Shown here piece after piece: positions 33,701 to 47,045 of a DNA stretch of 64,000 bases. The DNA comes from Agelaius tricolor (taxonomy: Eukaryota > Chordata > Aves > Passeriformes > Icteridae). Each line of letters begins with the position of its first letter. Position 1 is the stretch's first letter. Location of the stretch: the NCBI GenBank assembly GCA_023055355.1, contig JALJCS010000002.1, positions 80,123,001 to 80,187,000 of the forward strand, given 5' to 3'. The notes under the pieces are model-generated. The model ran no database searches. It saw only the letters and a list, made by a program, of their open reading frames with translations, and had not been told where the DNA came from. A program made the translations under genes and the position numbers.

Positions 33701-36700
33701 GCCTAAATTATCTTTCTTCTTCTCCCTAAAGAACTGGCCTTATCCCTATTGCTTTCTGGGGCTGGTGCCTGAGCTGTGCTGTCTCCCAACAATGTGCTGG
33801 AATTGATAGTGGAGTGGTGGCTGCTACAGGTCAGAACCATGCCAGGGTGCTGTGAGCAGTGGTGCTGCTCTTGAACCAGAGCTCTGGGATCTCTTACTTT
33901 GTTGCTATACATGACTGATACAAGTACTCTGTCCTGATTGTAGAATGTGAGCTAAGGCTCAGCACTTCACTGTAGAGACCTTTTTATACAAAACTGCTTA
34001 TTTGCAGATGGTGATGAATCTCTTCCATAGATGGGTAACTGAAGAAGAGGAAAAGGACTATCCTTTCTCTCCTTTGACTATGCAGAAGTTTAATATGCCT
34101 AACTTCGTTTAAGACATTTAAATTTATCTGCCTTGCAATGCAGATAAACGCCAGTATATCTGTCCTGAAATGCAGTTTCTTGAAATTTCATGGGCCATGA
34201 AAATGAGCTGAAACCCAAGGTTCTTTGTGACCTGCAAAAATCAGTGATTTTGTCATTCAAGAAGGTTGGTCTTTAGAAGGGAAAGCATTTGATAGAGGCC
34301 CTGAGCTGCTTTTTTCAGCCCTGGAGGGGTTAGAGCTGGAACACAGAGAAGGAGCTTTTATTTGATGGAGAAGCCATGCCAAGCAAAAGCAGGGAAGAGG
34401 AGCTGGTGGCACAGGTCTCAGGGTTTGGGGAGGCCTGCTGAGCCCGTGCCCAGGGGAGGCTCTCAGCAGGGCCATGCTGGCACCCAGGACTAGAATTCAC
34501 ATAAATCCCACCCACTCCTGAGAACAGACTCCACCCTCAGCAAACAGCAAACATTTGGCTCGGTGGTGTCACAGAGTGTCAGGGAGGCTTACTTATTTCT
34601 CATTTGGCCTCTTGTTCTCACCAGGCCTTTAGTGGTGCATGATTTGTCTGGGAAGGATGATTTTATTACATAGAGTGTCATATAGTAAACACCTTGGGGA
34701 GAATTTGATTGTAAGGCCATAAAATTGATTTCCTTTCCCACAGAGAAATAACTTCATAAGTATAAAGATATTAGATGTACATTTGATGTCAAAATAAGTA
34801 TAGGCATACCAGAGGAGCAGAGGGGTTAAGCAGTTCATTTACTAGGTTAGTATATCCTGAACAAAATTTCCCTTCATCTCCAGGTGTTTATGGATTTACT
34901 ACTTACAAAGAATGATATTAATATTTGAATGTCTGTTGGAGATGAAAGAGAAGGAGCAGAGGAGGTGTGAAAGAGAGGGGCTGAGCCCTCATGGGACCTG
35001 CACATTGCAGAGGTGACGTTCTGCTAATGAGGGAAAAGTGCTCAGCACATCACTGAAAGTTTTTAGTAACCAAAAGCATCCCAGTCCAGGAAGGCAAATA
35101 AACTAGGTGAGGATTACAGTAATGGACATAAACTCTAGCTGGTTGTTTAATTGAGTTTTATGAAATTATTAGAGTAATCCTTTCCTTTCTTCCCTCTGTA
35201 TTTATTGGAGGAGATTGGCATTTAGCTAAAAGCTAGGAAACTGATTTTCTGAGTCCCTCTGCTGCTCTCCAATTTTCTGAATAAGGAATAGTTTTTTTGG
35301 GGATCAAGGACACAGAAAACATTACTGGGCCAGAGCTGAGCCACAAAATCAGGATCTTGTCCAAATCCATATCCCTGCAGCCAGGTGGAGCATTGCATTG
35401 GGGACCGTCTCCTGGAGGGTCCCTGCTGATTGCAAGGGCCCTGTTGAAGACCGAAAAGGGGATTTGGATGCATGTAAGAAAGGAAAGAGAGAAACAGAAT
35501 GTGATCTGACTAAAGTGAGCCTAGGTAGGAGACACAAGTGAAGATGTCAAATGGACTGACTGCTGTGAAAAGGTAGCAAAATTTCATCCCAGCAGATTAA
35601 GGAAGAAAGGCTGTGGCAAACTTCATTAAAACAAGAAGAAAAGCAGCCACATTTTTCTGAGTCACAAGGATCTGGGATACAAAGCTGAAAACATTAAGAC
35701 CAGCACCATACCATCAGCTGGCTCTTCCATTTCTGATTTTATTTCAGAACTGCTAACTGTTCATGTAACTTATTTTCTTGAGAGGTAGGAATTTAGCTTT
35801 CAAAAAAGCTGTTTTACTGCAAAACATAGGAGACCAGGTAACTGAATTTTCCAGTTTAGATTTGATCTAATTGTCTCAGTTGGTTATAATGTGAAATGGA
35901 AGAAATTTCCAGAAGACAAAAAGAAGCTTTTGTGCTAAAAGCAAATGCTGAAGACTTTTGTGGGCATTGTTATTTTGAGGAAAGAATAAAAAACAATCTA
36001 CAGGAAATTTTTTTTTTTAGAATAAAAAGGTAGAACTGCAGTGTGCAAATAAAAGAAACTATGCAAGAACACTGGAGCCATAAGTCCATGAGTTATTGTA
36101 TCTGGCATATTTTGTGATGCCCTTATTTTCCAAGGGGAAAAAGAGTAGCAGAGCTTTTCCTTTCATTTGTACCGCTCCAGTGAGGAACCTTAGCTGTGGA
36201 CTTTTTCAGAATAACACACATTTTCTACTGAGCAGACAGATTGCATGGGCAGAGCACTTCTGTCCATGTAGTTTATATGAGACTGGAATTTATTAGCACA
36301 GTGTTTTTAAAGTGCAATAAAATGCAGCACTCACATCTCTCTGGGGATCTGTATTATGTAGAGTGTTGTGACTTAAAAAGAAGAAGTGCTGTCATATTGT
36401 GCTCTACCACCCAACTTGCAGGAGCAACCATGGTTAGGTATTTATAAGAAATACATTGGTATTTTCAGCAGGGCTGAAAGAGTTCTTCCACACCAGGGCA
36501 GTGATTCATCTGCCTGAAAAGCTTTGTTATACATTCCTCAGCCAAGTGGCAAAAGTTCTCTTCTCTAAAAGTACAGGGGAGAAGGAAATAACACAGGCAA
36601 CTCCTCTGTAGCAGCACTTCAGCTACCCAAAGGTAGATGTGTGCAGTGCCATTTAATGAGAATGGTCCTGAACTTTCCTTCCCACCTCACAGGTTTATTA

Positions 36701-37397
36701 TCTGGATGGCTTGCCCTGGTCAGCTGCTAGGTGTGCTGCTAGGAGCCATATCACACTGCTGGCTTCTCAGTCAATCCCTGGGGCTCTGTGACAGGCTGGT
36801 GGCACATTCCTCCTCTCCCCCACATCAGGAAAAAAAACGTCCTTGCATGTAATCACCATGTGCAAAAAATGTAGTTGAGGTTTAAGAACCACTTTAGAAT
36901 TCAGTGGTGTTGTGTCTACTGGAATGACATTCATGTGCTGGAGAATTCTTTAGGGCATGCACAGTTTATCTGCCCTGGATGACTCAGTATTGGACTCAGG
37001 GCTGGGCTTTCAAAGTGTTGTGGTGACTTTGCCTTCAGTTCCACCTTTCTGGTTTTAGCTTTACCTGAATAGAAGTAAACTATTATTAAGAAAGGAAAAA
37101 TTGTGTTTAGAGAATTCTAGTCTAAAGAATTTCAATGAGTATGAAATATAGGGATGCTATTTGGAGAAAATCTATTTGTGAGCTAGTTCTTCCACTGTAA
37201 CTGCCCTGAAATAGATTGAACTTACTACTGTGGCAGGTTCTATTTGGAGATGAAAAATTGTATTTGGTCAGAAGTAGAACAGTTCCTTCCTTTTTTCATT
37301 TTTTCTTTATAAGTATTGAGGTAGTTAGCTCAACTGTTTCTCTTTGTGAAGATTGAATAGTTTCATTTTGTACAGTTTTACTACTGTGACATTCTAA

Positions 37398-37443
37398 TAT
37401 AAATACACACATATACATACACACACACATATATACACTTATA
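37398..37443 (+). repeat. CA/TA-rich microsatellite
   Basis: Interrupted (AC)n and (AT)n tract: short ACACAC runs separated by ATATACAT. Confidence 0.85.
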
Positions 37444-37788
37444 TGTATTAGTGGCTGACCTTGATGAAATGAATCTGAAGCCAAGAGATTATTCAGGTTT
37501 GCTTTGCTTCAATTGTGTCTGCTTTGGTAGTTTTGGCTTTAGGCTTTGATGAAGATGCTAAAGAAATGAGATAATAGCTTATTTTCTTATTAAAGTCGTA
37601 GTAGAAGAAATGAACTTTGTTCTCATTTACCTCCTCCCTGAGAAAGTGAATATTCCTATATAGACTTCTCAGCAGGAAAGCATTTAGAAAACTCTGTCCT
37701 GGGCCCTTGTTTTTATTTGTTAAGGAATCCTGAAGATTTAATTTAACTTCATCTCTGTCTTCCTTCCTACTCTTCCTCACTTGTTTCA

Positions 37789-37813
37789 CTACTCTACTCA
37801 CTGAGTAGAGTAG
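37789..37813. repeat. Near-perfect palindrome, 12-bp arms
   Basis: CTACTCTACTCA (37789-37800) and TGAGTAGAGTAG (37802-37813) are exact reverse complements around a single C. Confidence 0.9.
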
Positions 37814-40800
37814 ATACACCAAGTAGAGAGTATCTGCCAGAATGCAGTGTGTATCCAGCATAGATTGTTGCCCTAATTAGTGTATTCTTGCTTTTTCCTT
37901 TAGCAAATATCTGTCAGAAAAAAGACACAAGTTTTCTTTCCTTGGTGACTCCATGGTTGCTTTTGTGTCACTACTAACTGTGATTCAGGATCCCTGGCAA
38001 ATTTGGCTGTGGCAGCTGAAGAAGAGGTGTTCGTATGTGCCTACATCAGTTTGTCCTCTTGACCTGTTGAGCCCTAATAGCTGAACTCACAGGAGATCAA
38101 GGTGACCGGTGCTTTTAATGGTGACCTAAGTTAGTGTGCATCCATTGTAGGGGAATTCCAGAAATCCTTCTTTTGCAAGGATTTTTATTAGGATTCTAGT
38201 TTTTTTGCATGCAATCATGATGGAGACAGTTGTTTCTTTGTGCTTACATCCTTGTGTGTCTTGGAGAGCACAGAAAACCAAAGCAAGCAGTGTTTTATAT
38301 TAATTCCTTCTCCTGTCTCTGTCAGCCCCAGAAGATGAGCAGGTATGAGGACATTTTGCCCACTATACTGCAAGCCCAACCATCCAGTCAAGCTGTTGTC
38401 ATTTATCAATCTCCTGTGAAGCGTTGAGTGCTGGGCATCGTAAGATTCTGGCTGTGAAAGAGAATGGCTGTATAAGTTTTATCTTCTTAAATTCATCTTA
38501 GGTGTTCCTACTGAGGTAGAGTAGCCAAATAAATGAGTAATGTTACAGTGTCAGCACACGCAAGATTTTTGTGCTCAGTTGAACTGAGTTAGATTTTTTA
38601 ATTGTCATCAACATGGTATACAATAACACCTGTTCAAGGATGAATGAGTAGGTATCAGTAGTTTCAATTTTCTATCAATATATTAGGCTATTAATTATAT
38701 ATTCAGAACACACACACATCCACACTACACCCAAACCCATAACCATAAAGACTGTACAGTTAAGATGTACACGTCAGGAAGCAAAAATAAAGATAAGAAT
38801 TCAGCTGTAGTGCAAAGCTCTCCATAAGGAAGCAAAATCTTAATACATGAAGCATCAGACAACCTTAATAGTATGTGGCTTCACCAGCTGTTCCTTTAAT
38901 TATAGGATGAAATTTAACATACATTAATTGCAAGGTTTTAATCATCTAACCAGAGAAATAGAAAATACTATGGACATGACTATATTTATACAGAATCAAA
39001 AATGAAATTGTCTCAAACTTATTTAACCTTCCCTTCTCTGCCAACAGCAACAATAACAGAAAATCATCTGTGTCCTGAGGTTAAATACTCAGTCTTTCAG
39101 CCTGAAATGTGAATGCTTTGGCAGTGCTGAAAGTCTATTAAAGGAGAAGTTTTGTTTGAGATTGTTTTGGAACCAAAGCTATTTGGAGCTCTATTAGACC
39201 CCGTTATAATGGAGGAGTGTGTGGGCAGATGTTCAAAAGCAACAAGGTTGCCACATCTTCACAGGGTATTGCTCATCAGCTGAGCAATGGTAACTGGCTA
39301 GTTGCACAAACTTACCCTCCCTGGTTGTAAAGTAAAACCTAATAGCTTAACTAATGAGTCATTAAACCAAAGTAACTCAGTGCTTTTGCTTGTATGCCCA
39401 CAATCAGAGACTGCTTTGGAGCTAAAGTTTTAGTGCCAGGCACTATGTTTAAGGTTTGAAGGGATTTTGGAGTTATTTAGCACCCAAAGCCACATTTTCA
39501 AAGGTGGTGGGATGGTTTCATGAGCTCAGAGGCTTAGGTCCCCTGTGTCTCAGTGCCCACACCATATTTGAAGAGAGTCTTTCTCAAGAGGGAGCTCAAG
39601 TCACTCAGGCCAGGAGGAAAGTGACGAGAAAAAGCCCTGAGGTTTCTTGCAGGGAAGGGAAGAAGTGGAGGAAATGACGCAGAGGATCCTGACCAGCTTG
39701 TGTGGTTGGTGAACTTTGTGGAAAGACCTGGGGAGTCTCTAGTTTCTTATTCAAGGCAGAAATTCACCCAACATTTCCCCTGCTTTGTTATACCACAGCT
39801 TGGTTTCTAAATCATTCAGACACTTTGGAAAATGCTGTCCTAAATGTCCACTCCTACTCATTAAAATCAGTGGGTATCAAAGATTTTTGGTGGGAATGGC
39901 AGAGAGGGCCCTTACAAAGTTGCACTCCCCTTGCTTGTGACATGAACAGAGCCTGTTGTGTGAATGTGGTGTTGTGTTCATTCCAGGCCCATCTATTATT
40001 CTCTGGGTAACAGCAAATACCATTTATTTCCATTTATGCAGACCATAAATCAACATGATATTAGCAGCATGTGATCTAATGCTGCACAGTGTGCATCAGC
40101 ATGAGAAGAACAAATCTGTTCAAAGTTCTGGAACACTTAAATGTCCCTTTTTCACTCCCTTTTTCTCCTTCCCATTGTTTTAAAACCATTTAAATAAGAC
40201 CTTCTACAATCATTACAGGGTGGGCTTTTTCTCTCTGGGGAAGAGGAAGCATTGCTGGAAACTGCTCTCTTCTAGTTTGCAGGGGAGGAAGCTTTTAAAC
40301 ATCTTTCTGGTTTTCTATTATCAGGAGAACAAGCATGTTGCAAATCAACCTCCCAGATGTGGCAAAAAAAGGATGACATTTAATAACAAATCACTGCATC
40401 CAGATTGGGAGGGTTTCAGTTATATCCTGGTTTTAATACTGTGAATCCATCTGTTACAAAACAGGAGAGAATACTTTCTCATCATTGGTGTCATTCATAG
40501 ATTACTAGCTGCTGTTACTTAAAGACACGTATTTGGATGCCAATGAGATAAAAGGAGCTAAAATGAACACCCTTGTGAGATGACATAGTGCCTGCTTCAG
40601 GCTGTACCTACCCAATGGCTCCAGTGAGCCAGATTGCTACTTCCATCCCAAAATTAGCAGGCTTGGTGGAGGTGCAGGATGATTTGAAAGTTCACTGACT
40701 CCAAATGGGTGTGTGCTCAGATGTAGCATGTACTAGCAGGCCTAAGACCAGGTCAATGTTCAGGACTGAGTTTCTCCTTCCCTCAGTGCTCCTGGAGCCA

Positions 40801-41315
40801 CACATGCCTGCCTGGCTTTATAGATTTCTACCTGGGTGGAGAGCTCTGAAAGGAAACAAAACTCACGTCTTAATGATGGAAATCTCATTAAGAGTTCTGA
40901 AGGAAATCTACTTAAAACATAATTGAAGTATAAGGAGGCCCTTAGTGGACTCCCAGTAGATGGGGAATTGTACAGCAGAGGGGCAACGGGGAGGAAAGAA
41001 CAATGGAATCTTGTAGGTGTCTGCATGGGCAGTGTCAGGTGCATTAATTCTCTTTCCATGGCATGCAGAGATAGGACAGTGCTATCAGTTTCCAAATTGC
41101 CCCACACAGTGGAAGTGTTGTGACACACTTAAGGGTTAAAACAAAGACTCCATCTGAAGGACTGAACTGGAAGCTCCTCAGATCTCTCAGGGCAGCTTAT
41201 CACTTGATCACTCTCCATTTCTAGATGATATGGGTAATGCTAGACTCTTTTCTTGCAGCATTCATGTACCTGACAACATTATATTGTCAAATGAGGTCAA
41301 AAAATGTTTTTTGAC

Positions 41316-41392
41316 TGCTTTCAGGTGAATGATGATGCCGAAGAGGTTATGGAGTCTCCCTCACTGGGCATATTAAAAAACTATCTGAAAGC
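41316..41392 (+). mobile_element. CR1 LINE fragment, left part (interrupted)
   Basis: GAAGAGGTTATGGAGTCTCC and CTCACTGGGCATATTAAAAA match the CR1 3' region in plus orientation, a segment that normally leads directly into the GACAT..TGTGC..TGCTTGAGCAGGG region. Here it stops at the start of an LTR and resumes about 580 bp later, so the CR1 was already present when the LTR inserted. Confidence 0.7.
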
Positions 41393-41971
41393 TGTTGTGG
41401 TTTAGGAGTGGTATTCTCCAATTAAGTCTTCCCACTGAAACCACTCCAAGCCATGCACTTCTTGCTTGTGCCACCCTTTCACTTCTTCTTCTCTGCAGTG
41501 GGATAAAAAGGAGAATTGGAGGCACAAAGGGTAAAAGATCATGGGTTGAAATAAGAGCAATTTACTGGAAACAGCAATGAGATAAGAAAAACAGTAAGAG
41601 CAGCAATAATTAGAGAGGGTACAAGAAAAGAAACATCATTACTCACTGTGGAAACCCCCAGCAATAGAAAATACCTGACCACTCCCTCTGCCATGCTACC
41701 CCACTGCTCCCAGCTCAGATCCAGCATTATCCAACCACTCCCTCTGGCTCAGAACTGGTGTCACCCAGCAGGTCTATCCAGCTGGGAACCAGGCCCCCTC
41801 ACCACTCCCTTTGCCACTCTTGCTTGACTGGAAGGAACCCTTTCTCCTCAGAAGAGACTTCCTTCACCCCATCCCTGGAAAACAACATGAGGTGGTATAG
41901 AACAACCTCTGGGTTCTGGCTGTGCCCCTCCTGGCTACTGCAAAAAGTTGACCCTGTCCTGTCTGGAGTCA
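41393..41971 (-). mobile_element. LTR of an avian ERV (family C), nested in CR1
   Basis: On the plus strand it starts TGTTGTGGTTTAGGAGTGG and carries GGTAAAAGATCATGGGTTGA, ACAGCAATGAGATAAG and pyrimidine-rich CCACTCCCTCTG-type blocks, ending near TTGACCCTGTCCTGTCTGG. The layout parallels family A (GGTTTA end, then GGGTTGA(G/A)ATAA), which indicates a related ERVL-type LTR in minus orientation. The exact right boundary is uncertain and no clean target duplication is seen. Family assignment is from recall. No coding sequence remains; the 130- and 93-codon ORFs here overlap antisense and have no domains. Confidence 0.7.
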
Positions 41972-42066
41972 GGATAAATGCAAACCTGCCCAATGTGCTC
42001 TGCTTGAGCAGGGACATTGGACCAGATGACCCACTATAGTCTCTTACACATTGTGTGACTGGGTGA
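41972..42066 (+). mobile_element. CR1 LINE fragment, right part (interrupted)
   Basis: GCCCAATGTGCTCTGCTTGA, GCAGGGACATTGGACCAGAT and the degraded tail near CACATTGTGTGACT match the CR1 3' end in plus orientation. It continues the fragment at 41316-41392 in order and orientation. Confidence 0.72.
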
Positions 42067-45000
42067 TAGTTAGGTATTTCAGCATGCATAAGAGTGGTTT
42101 TATTATTGATCTTTATGTGAGCTTGAAAGTGGCAGTTAATAAAAAGTCCTGATGTAGCAGGAGCTGCACACATGAGGAGGTATCTTACCAAATATACAAA
42201 TGCATAAATTTATTGCAGTCCCTAAATACACTTCCTGAATCTCTCTGAAATGCAGTTTATCAAGACAAACTAAAAAGACTCCTATTGTCCTCTAATTCTA
42301 TCTAAAAAAATCCACTTTATTTCTCTAGTAGTGCTCTCTATTTGAGTCCCCAGCATTCTTTAATATTCACAGCAGGGTTAGGGGTTCATATCGTTGTTTC
42401 AGCTAATTGGTACTGCAATAAAAGAATATGAAACATAAAAAGATCCTGGAGGAGAATGTTATAAAAAGCATCAGGGCAAAGTGTCTAAATGGGCATGTCT
42501 GGTATAGAGCACCTGTAGCCTTTAATTTAGAGCCTCTCCAGTTCCTCTGGGGTGCTCCTAGGAGAGATTTAAAACATCCTCATCACACTTGGCTGTGGGC
42601 AACTTTTCCTCGTTGTGCTTGGTGCACATCAAATGCAGCTTAACTGATATTCGATGATTTTATGACACATGTTGTGAAGGAGGAGGTCCTGAGTTTGCAC
42701 CTTGCTCTTCTTTCCTGATTAGAAAAGATTTTCTCAACCAATCTCACAGGAAACAAAAGCACTGAAAATCTTGGTGCTAATTTTGTTTTGAATCTGGTGT
42801 GTTTCTGACTGGCACAGGAGAGGCTGCAACAGTAAGAGAGGGCTGACAAGAACCAGTCAGTTCTTCATGATTCTTTATCCTTGCTGATGTTTGGCCTCCA
42901 AATAGCCATAAGCCTTTTCCTGATATTTCCAAGCACAGAAATCTTTTCTGGCAAGAGTTTGAGAATTCTGGAAATTTATCTGTAATTTTCTTGGGTACTG
43001 TTTGTCCATGCAAGTCATGCATGGTGAGTCTGACACGCACTGATCTCATGGCATGTGGTCACATACTTTCGTCTAGAAATTTTGTACGTAACCAGACTGG
43101 GGAGAGCACCAAATCATGACTTTTTTATCTTTCTTCTAGTGGTGTTTCCACAGTGACCTGAAGTACACTGGAAGCTGAGCTAATCATGGTAGGCTTCTTT
43201 GAGCCACAGTGGCTGGATGGCACAGCTGAGGTCCACAAGTGAAACAGAGCCTTTAACCCAGGCAGTCATAAACTGTCAAAAAACATCTAATCTAGATGAT
43301 TTCTATTATTGTTATAAACTGTGAAAATATTGAAAACATAGAGAGAAGAGCAGTATTACCTTTCTCTGTGTTAAAAAATTTAAGTCTTGTCTCTCAGTTC
43401 TATGTTGGCCTTTTTTTTTTTTTTTTAAGTAATTTGATCTTCCAGTTGGAAAAATAGGTGTTTTCTAATGGTAAACTTACTTGTAGCTTTTGAGAATTTC
43501 TAAATGCAAGTGATACCAGCAAGCTTAACTACAGGTGGTGCAACTATCTTTGTCTACTCATTTGCATCATTTGTTTCTCCCTCTTTTACTAGAAAGCAGA
43601 TATGTTTTACCTGCACTAACAGGGAGAATAGTGAAAAAAAAATTAGTCTAGATTCCTGAGATCTGTTTTCAGTTAATATTTTGAGGAATACCCAAACTGA
43701 AATAGGCACTAGTTTCCTGACTGATTCTCTTATAGTTTGGATATAGACATATATGTCTCATTTTCTCATCAGAGGAATGCAGATTAGAATATTTGAAGTA
43801 TATATTACACAGTTGCAGGATGTTTTGATCTGCATTTGTAATGAGGGGAATAGGAAGAGCAAATGGCAGCTGAATAATCACCTCAGACTCTTGAGATGAC
43901 TTGCACTGCTGCTTCTCTGCAGCTCTTGCTGCTCTCCCCAAAGGACAGGAATGAATCAGCTCTGGGAGGACATGAACCATGTTTTCTGTGACAAAGTCTG
44001 CATTTCCCATCGTGTTACCACACTGAAGCAAAATGACTTCTCAAAAGCTGCCTCAAATGCATTCTCACTCCTGACAGGTGCAAGCATGATAGGGCCTTTT
44101 TAGGAAATGGTGAGAGAAATAAGGTTGCTTGTGTTGGTGGTAAACAAGCACAAGTAGCAACATGTTTTATGCATGTGGAGCTGGAATGTGCAACTTCCTT
44201 TTCTGAGATGTTTTTCAGGCTGAAGACTGAGCAAACTCAGGAATGACTGGATATTTATGTGGATGAGAAGGTCATCCTGAGCTGCAGTAGAACCAGCAAG
44301 AAAAGAACACAGGCTGGAGGTAATTCACCAGATAAAGAAATTTATAATGGTTTTAAGGTTTTAAACTTTGTGGGAATTGAGTTTTCTGTGTGTGCCAGGG
44401 ATTTTCTCACATCTACTTGCAAAACAGAGCACTGACTTCTGTTTCGCATCATTGCACTAGTCTGACAGTTGCTTCTTTGGTTTCATTACCTTTAAATTTT
44501 GGGTGTTGAAGCAAGTAGTTTTACAGACATCCAAAAAGAGCTCAGATACTGAAAAGCTTTTGTGTAGACATGGCAAACCTGTGACTTAAATCATGTGGTT
44601 GAAATTTGCAATAGGCCTCAGATATCTGTTGTGATCTGGCACACAGTTGCAGCGAAAGTGGGCAGAAGGAGGTGTGGAGCAACAGATGGGGAACAAAGAA
44701 GTTATTCCTGAGAGCAGTTTAACAGCTTTTCTGCTAAAGAAAATTGTTTATGTTAAAATCAAATAGGAAATCTTATAAAATGATAATAGCTATGTCACCC
44801 TGTTGTCCATACAAAGATACATACATTGCTGTTATTAGTGACTTATCCTTTGTGTTCTTGAAACCTCAGACAAGCACTGTATACCAATAGGAAATACTCC
44901 CACAATTTCTGATACAAGTTGCATGAAAATAGTTACATCTTTTCTTGAAATAAGCAGAACATAGGAATAAACATGGCAGTTGGAACAAAACTCTGATTTT

Positions 45001-45477
45001 TACAGAATGATAAAAGAAAAACACTGCTTAAATAATGCAATCATTTGGGCTCTGTGAAGGGATACCTCTCACCATTTAGGAATTCATTGGTTAAATATTT
45101 TACTAAACATAACAGACTTTAAACAGGCAAAGAAACTGATATAGTGTAGAATCTGTTAATATTATAATGAGTGGGGTGGAGGTCTGGGAGGAGAAGAGAG
45201 TGGAAATGGGGTGTTGGTGCTCCTTGTCTTCAGAAGAGAGAGGAAGGTGAGGGTGAGGCAGCCCTTGGGCTAGCTGTGTGAGTCCAATGTGTGTTTATGC
45301 CTAGAGACAGAGAAAGGAGGCAGGCTTAACCCTGAAGAGTTGAAGGCTTGAACTTCAAGAAAATGCAGTCTTCTTAAAGGAAGTTTTAACAATCAACCAG
45401 CCATAGTAAGACCCAAGGCACTGAGTTAGGTAGCAGTGGAAAGTCTTTCAGCATGTAGAAGAGAGGGACACACACAT
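42067..45477. other. Non-coding stretch, no gene seen
   Basis: No gene or transposon is recognised. A poly-T run of about 18 nt lies near 43411-43428. ORFs are at most 120 codons and featureless. Confidence 0.55.
43411..43428 (+). repeat. Poly-T run
   Basis: Homopolymer of about 18 T in unique sequence; no adjoining retrotransposon body is recognised. Confidence 0.8.
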
Positions 45478-45483
45478 CTTAAC
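45478..45483. repeat. Target-site duplication, left (CTTAAC)
   Basis: CTTAAC directly precedes the LTR and is repeated exactly at 45880-45885. Confidence 0.9.
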
Positions 45484-45879
45484 TGTGACAGTGTTCACAG
45501 GGGTTCTTGGATGAGGCAAGAGACGAGAATATTGACTCCATGTTCAGAAGGCTTGATTTATTATTTTATGATATATATATATTACATTATAACTATAGTA
45601 AAAAGAAATAGAAGGAAAGGTTTCCTCAGAAGGCTAGCTAAGAATAGAATAGAATAGAAAAGAATGATAACAAAAGGCAGCTCTCTCGTACTCTGTCCAA
45701 GATAGCTCGGCCTTGATTGGCCATTAATTATAAACATCCAAGATGGGCCAATCACAGATGCACCTGTTGCATTCCACAGCAGCAGATAACCATTGTTTAC
45801 ATTTTGTTTCTGAGGCCTCAGCTTCTCAGAAGGGAAAAAATCCCAAAGAAAAGGATTTTCATGAAAGATGTCTGCGACA
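45484..45879 (-). mobile_element. Solo LTR, songbird ERVK-type (family B, copy 2)
   Basis: This 396-bp solo LTR starts on the plus strand TGTGACAGTGTTCACAGGGG and ends GATGTCTGCGACA, so both TG and CA termini are intact. It aligns end to end with 8652-9029, with small indels: an expanded ATATATAT tract, an AGAAT-type expansion near 45645, and an altered CTCTGTCC region. The inferred sense is minus, with AATAAATC (reverse complement of GATTTATT near 45555) near the 3' end in that reading. A perfect 6-bp duplication CTTAAC flanks it. No internal retroviral sequence adjoins. Confidence 0.92.
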
Positions 45880-45885
45880 CTTAAC
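45880..45885. repeat. Target-site duplication, right (CTTAAC)
   Basis: Exact second copy of the 6-bp target site. Together with intact TG/CA ends it fixes the element boundaries to the base. Confidence 0.9.
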
Positions 45886-47045
45886 CTCTCTTTGGGGTGT
45901 CCAAGTACCAATGTAGTGACCAGTCCATGCTTCATGCTGCTTGTTGCTACAGTTTCTCCAGACTCTCTGAAACTAATTTGTAAGCCTAAACTTCACACAA
46001 TCTCCAAACCCTCAACTTTCCATACCTGTCACACAAATTGAGCTGTGAGTATCTTGACTCCCATGGCTTGCCTTGCTGCACTGGCCCAGCATGAAGCATC
46101 TGTACACTGTTCCTACCCACCATGTGTTTGCCAGTAAAAAAACATCTTCTGAAGCTCAGGGTTCTCATTTGCTTCCCAATAATCAATAACTGCTGGGTAG
46201 CAGGGGGAAAAGATGTTTGGGATGGTTTAGTGACTGCAATAAAAGCACCTGTGAATTGCAGTGGGACCATTAAAGACCCTTTGTCCAGAATTCCTGAAGA
46301 TATTTCCAGAGCTGAAAAACTACAAATGTATGTTAAAGCCTCCTCTGTATTCTGTGGTACAAGTTTCTCTGGATGCAAGTAAGAATTAATTTCTTAGTAT
46401 AACCTATGAAAAGGTGCTTTTACAAGGCAAGGAAATACAATAATGCAGGAAACACCACAAGCTGTGATCGTAATCTAGTTTCATTTTGCCTTTATGCACA
46501 ACTATTTCTCCTCCAGCTTAAAACTTTGGCATTTCCTAGTCATGGACTTTGGAGCCAAACTTTGCTAGTGTGAACCTATCTCTGGGTTGAGATATTTATG
46601 GTGATGTTGAAATCTTACTGTACTAGTGAATGAACGGTAGCGTATTTTGCAGGAATAATGAAATCTCAGCAACATGAGACCTCAATAAAGCACATTGTTG
46701 CTAAATCTTTGCTGACTGCTGTTTTTACGTGTGAATTATAAGGTGTGTGGATAAGCAAAGTGCGAATTAATGAGGTTTTGCTGTGCTGAAATGAAACTGT
46801 GGTGGGACATGAGCTAAGAAATATGGTGTTACTTAGTATTTTGTATTCAAGAAATTATGTTTTCTGAGCAGCTGCCAGTCAGAGCATGGGTGGCTGCACT
46901 GAGGGCATCTTTACAACCATATTTTTGTATGTATATTCCTAGGGGAGATTTTTATCCATCAGTTTTATTTCCATTAACCAAAGAGATGGTTGAACAAACT
47001 AAATCTCTATTAAGGCCTTAGAGGAATAGACCATGAGCAGGAAGC

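Larger units (their letters stand above)
30786..41315. other. Long non-coding stretch, no transposon recognised
   Basis: About 10 kb with no gene and no clear transposon. ORFs reach about 124 codons without domains. Small items are a CA/TA-rich microsatellite at 37398-37443 and a 12-bp-arm palindrome at 37789-37813. The subregion 32130-33080 is repeat-free and rich in short motifs that resemble homeodomain, GATA and TCF sites; it is a candidate conserved regulatory segment only by inference. Confidence 0.5.
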
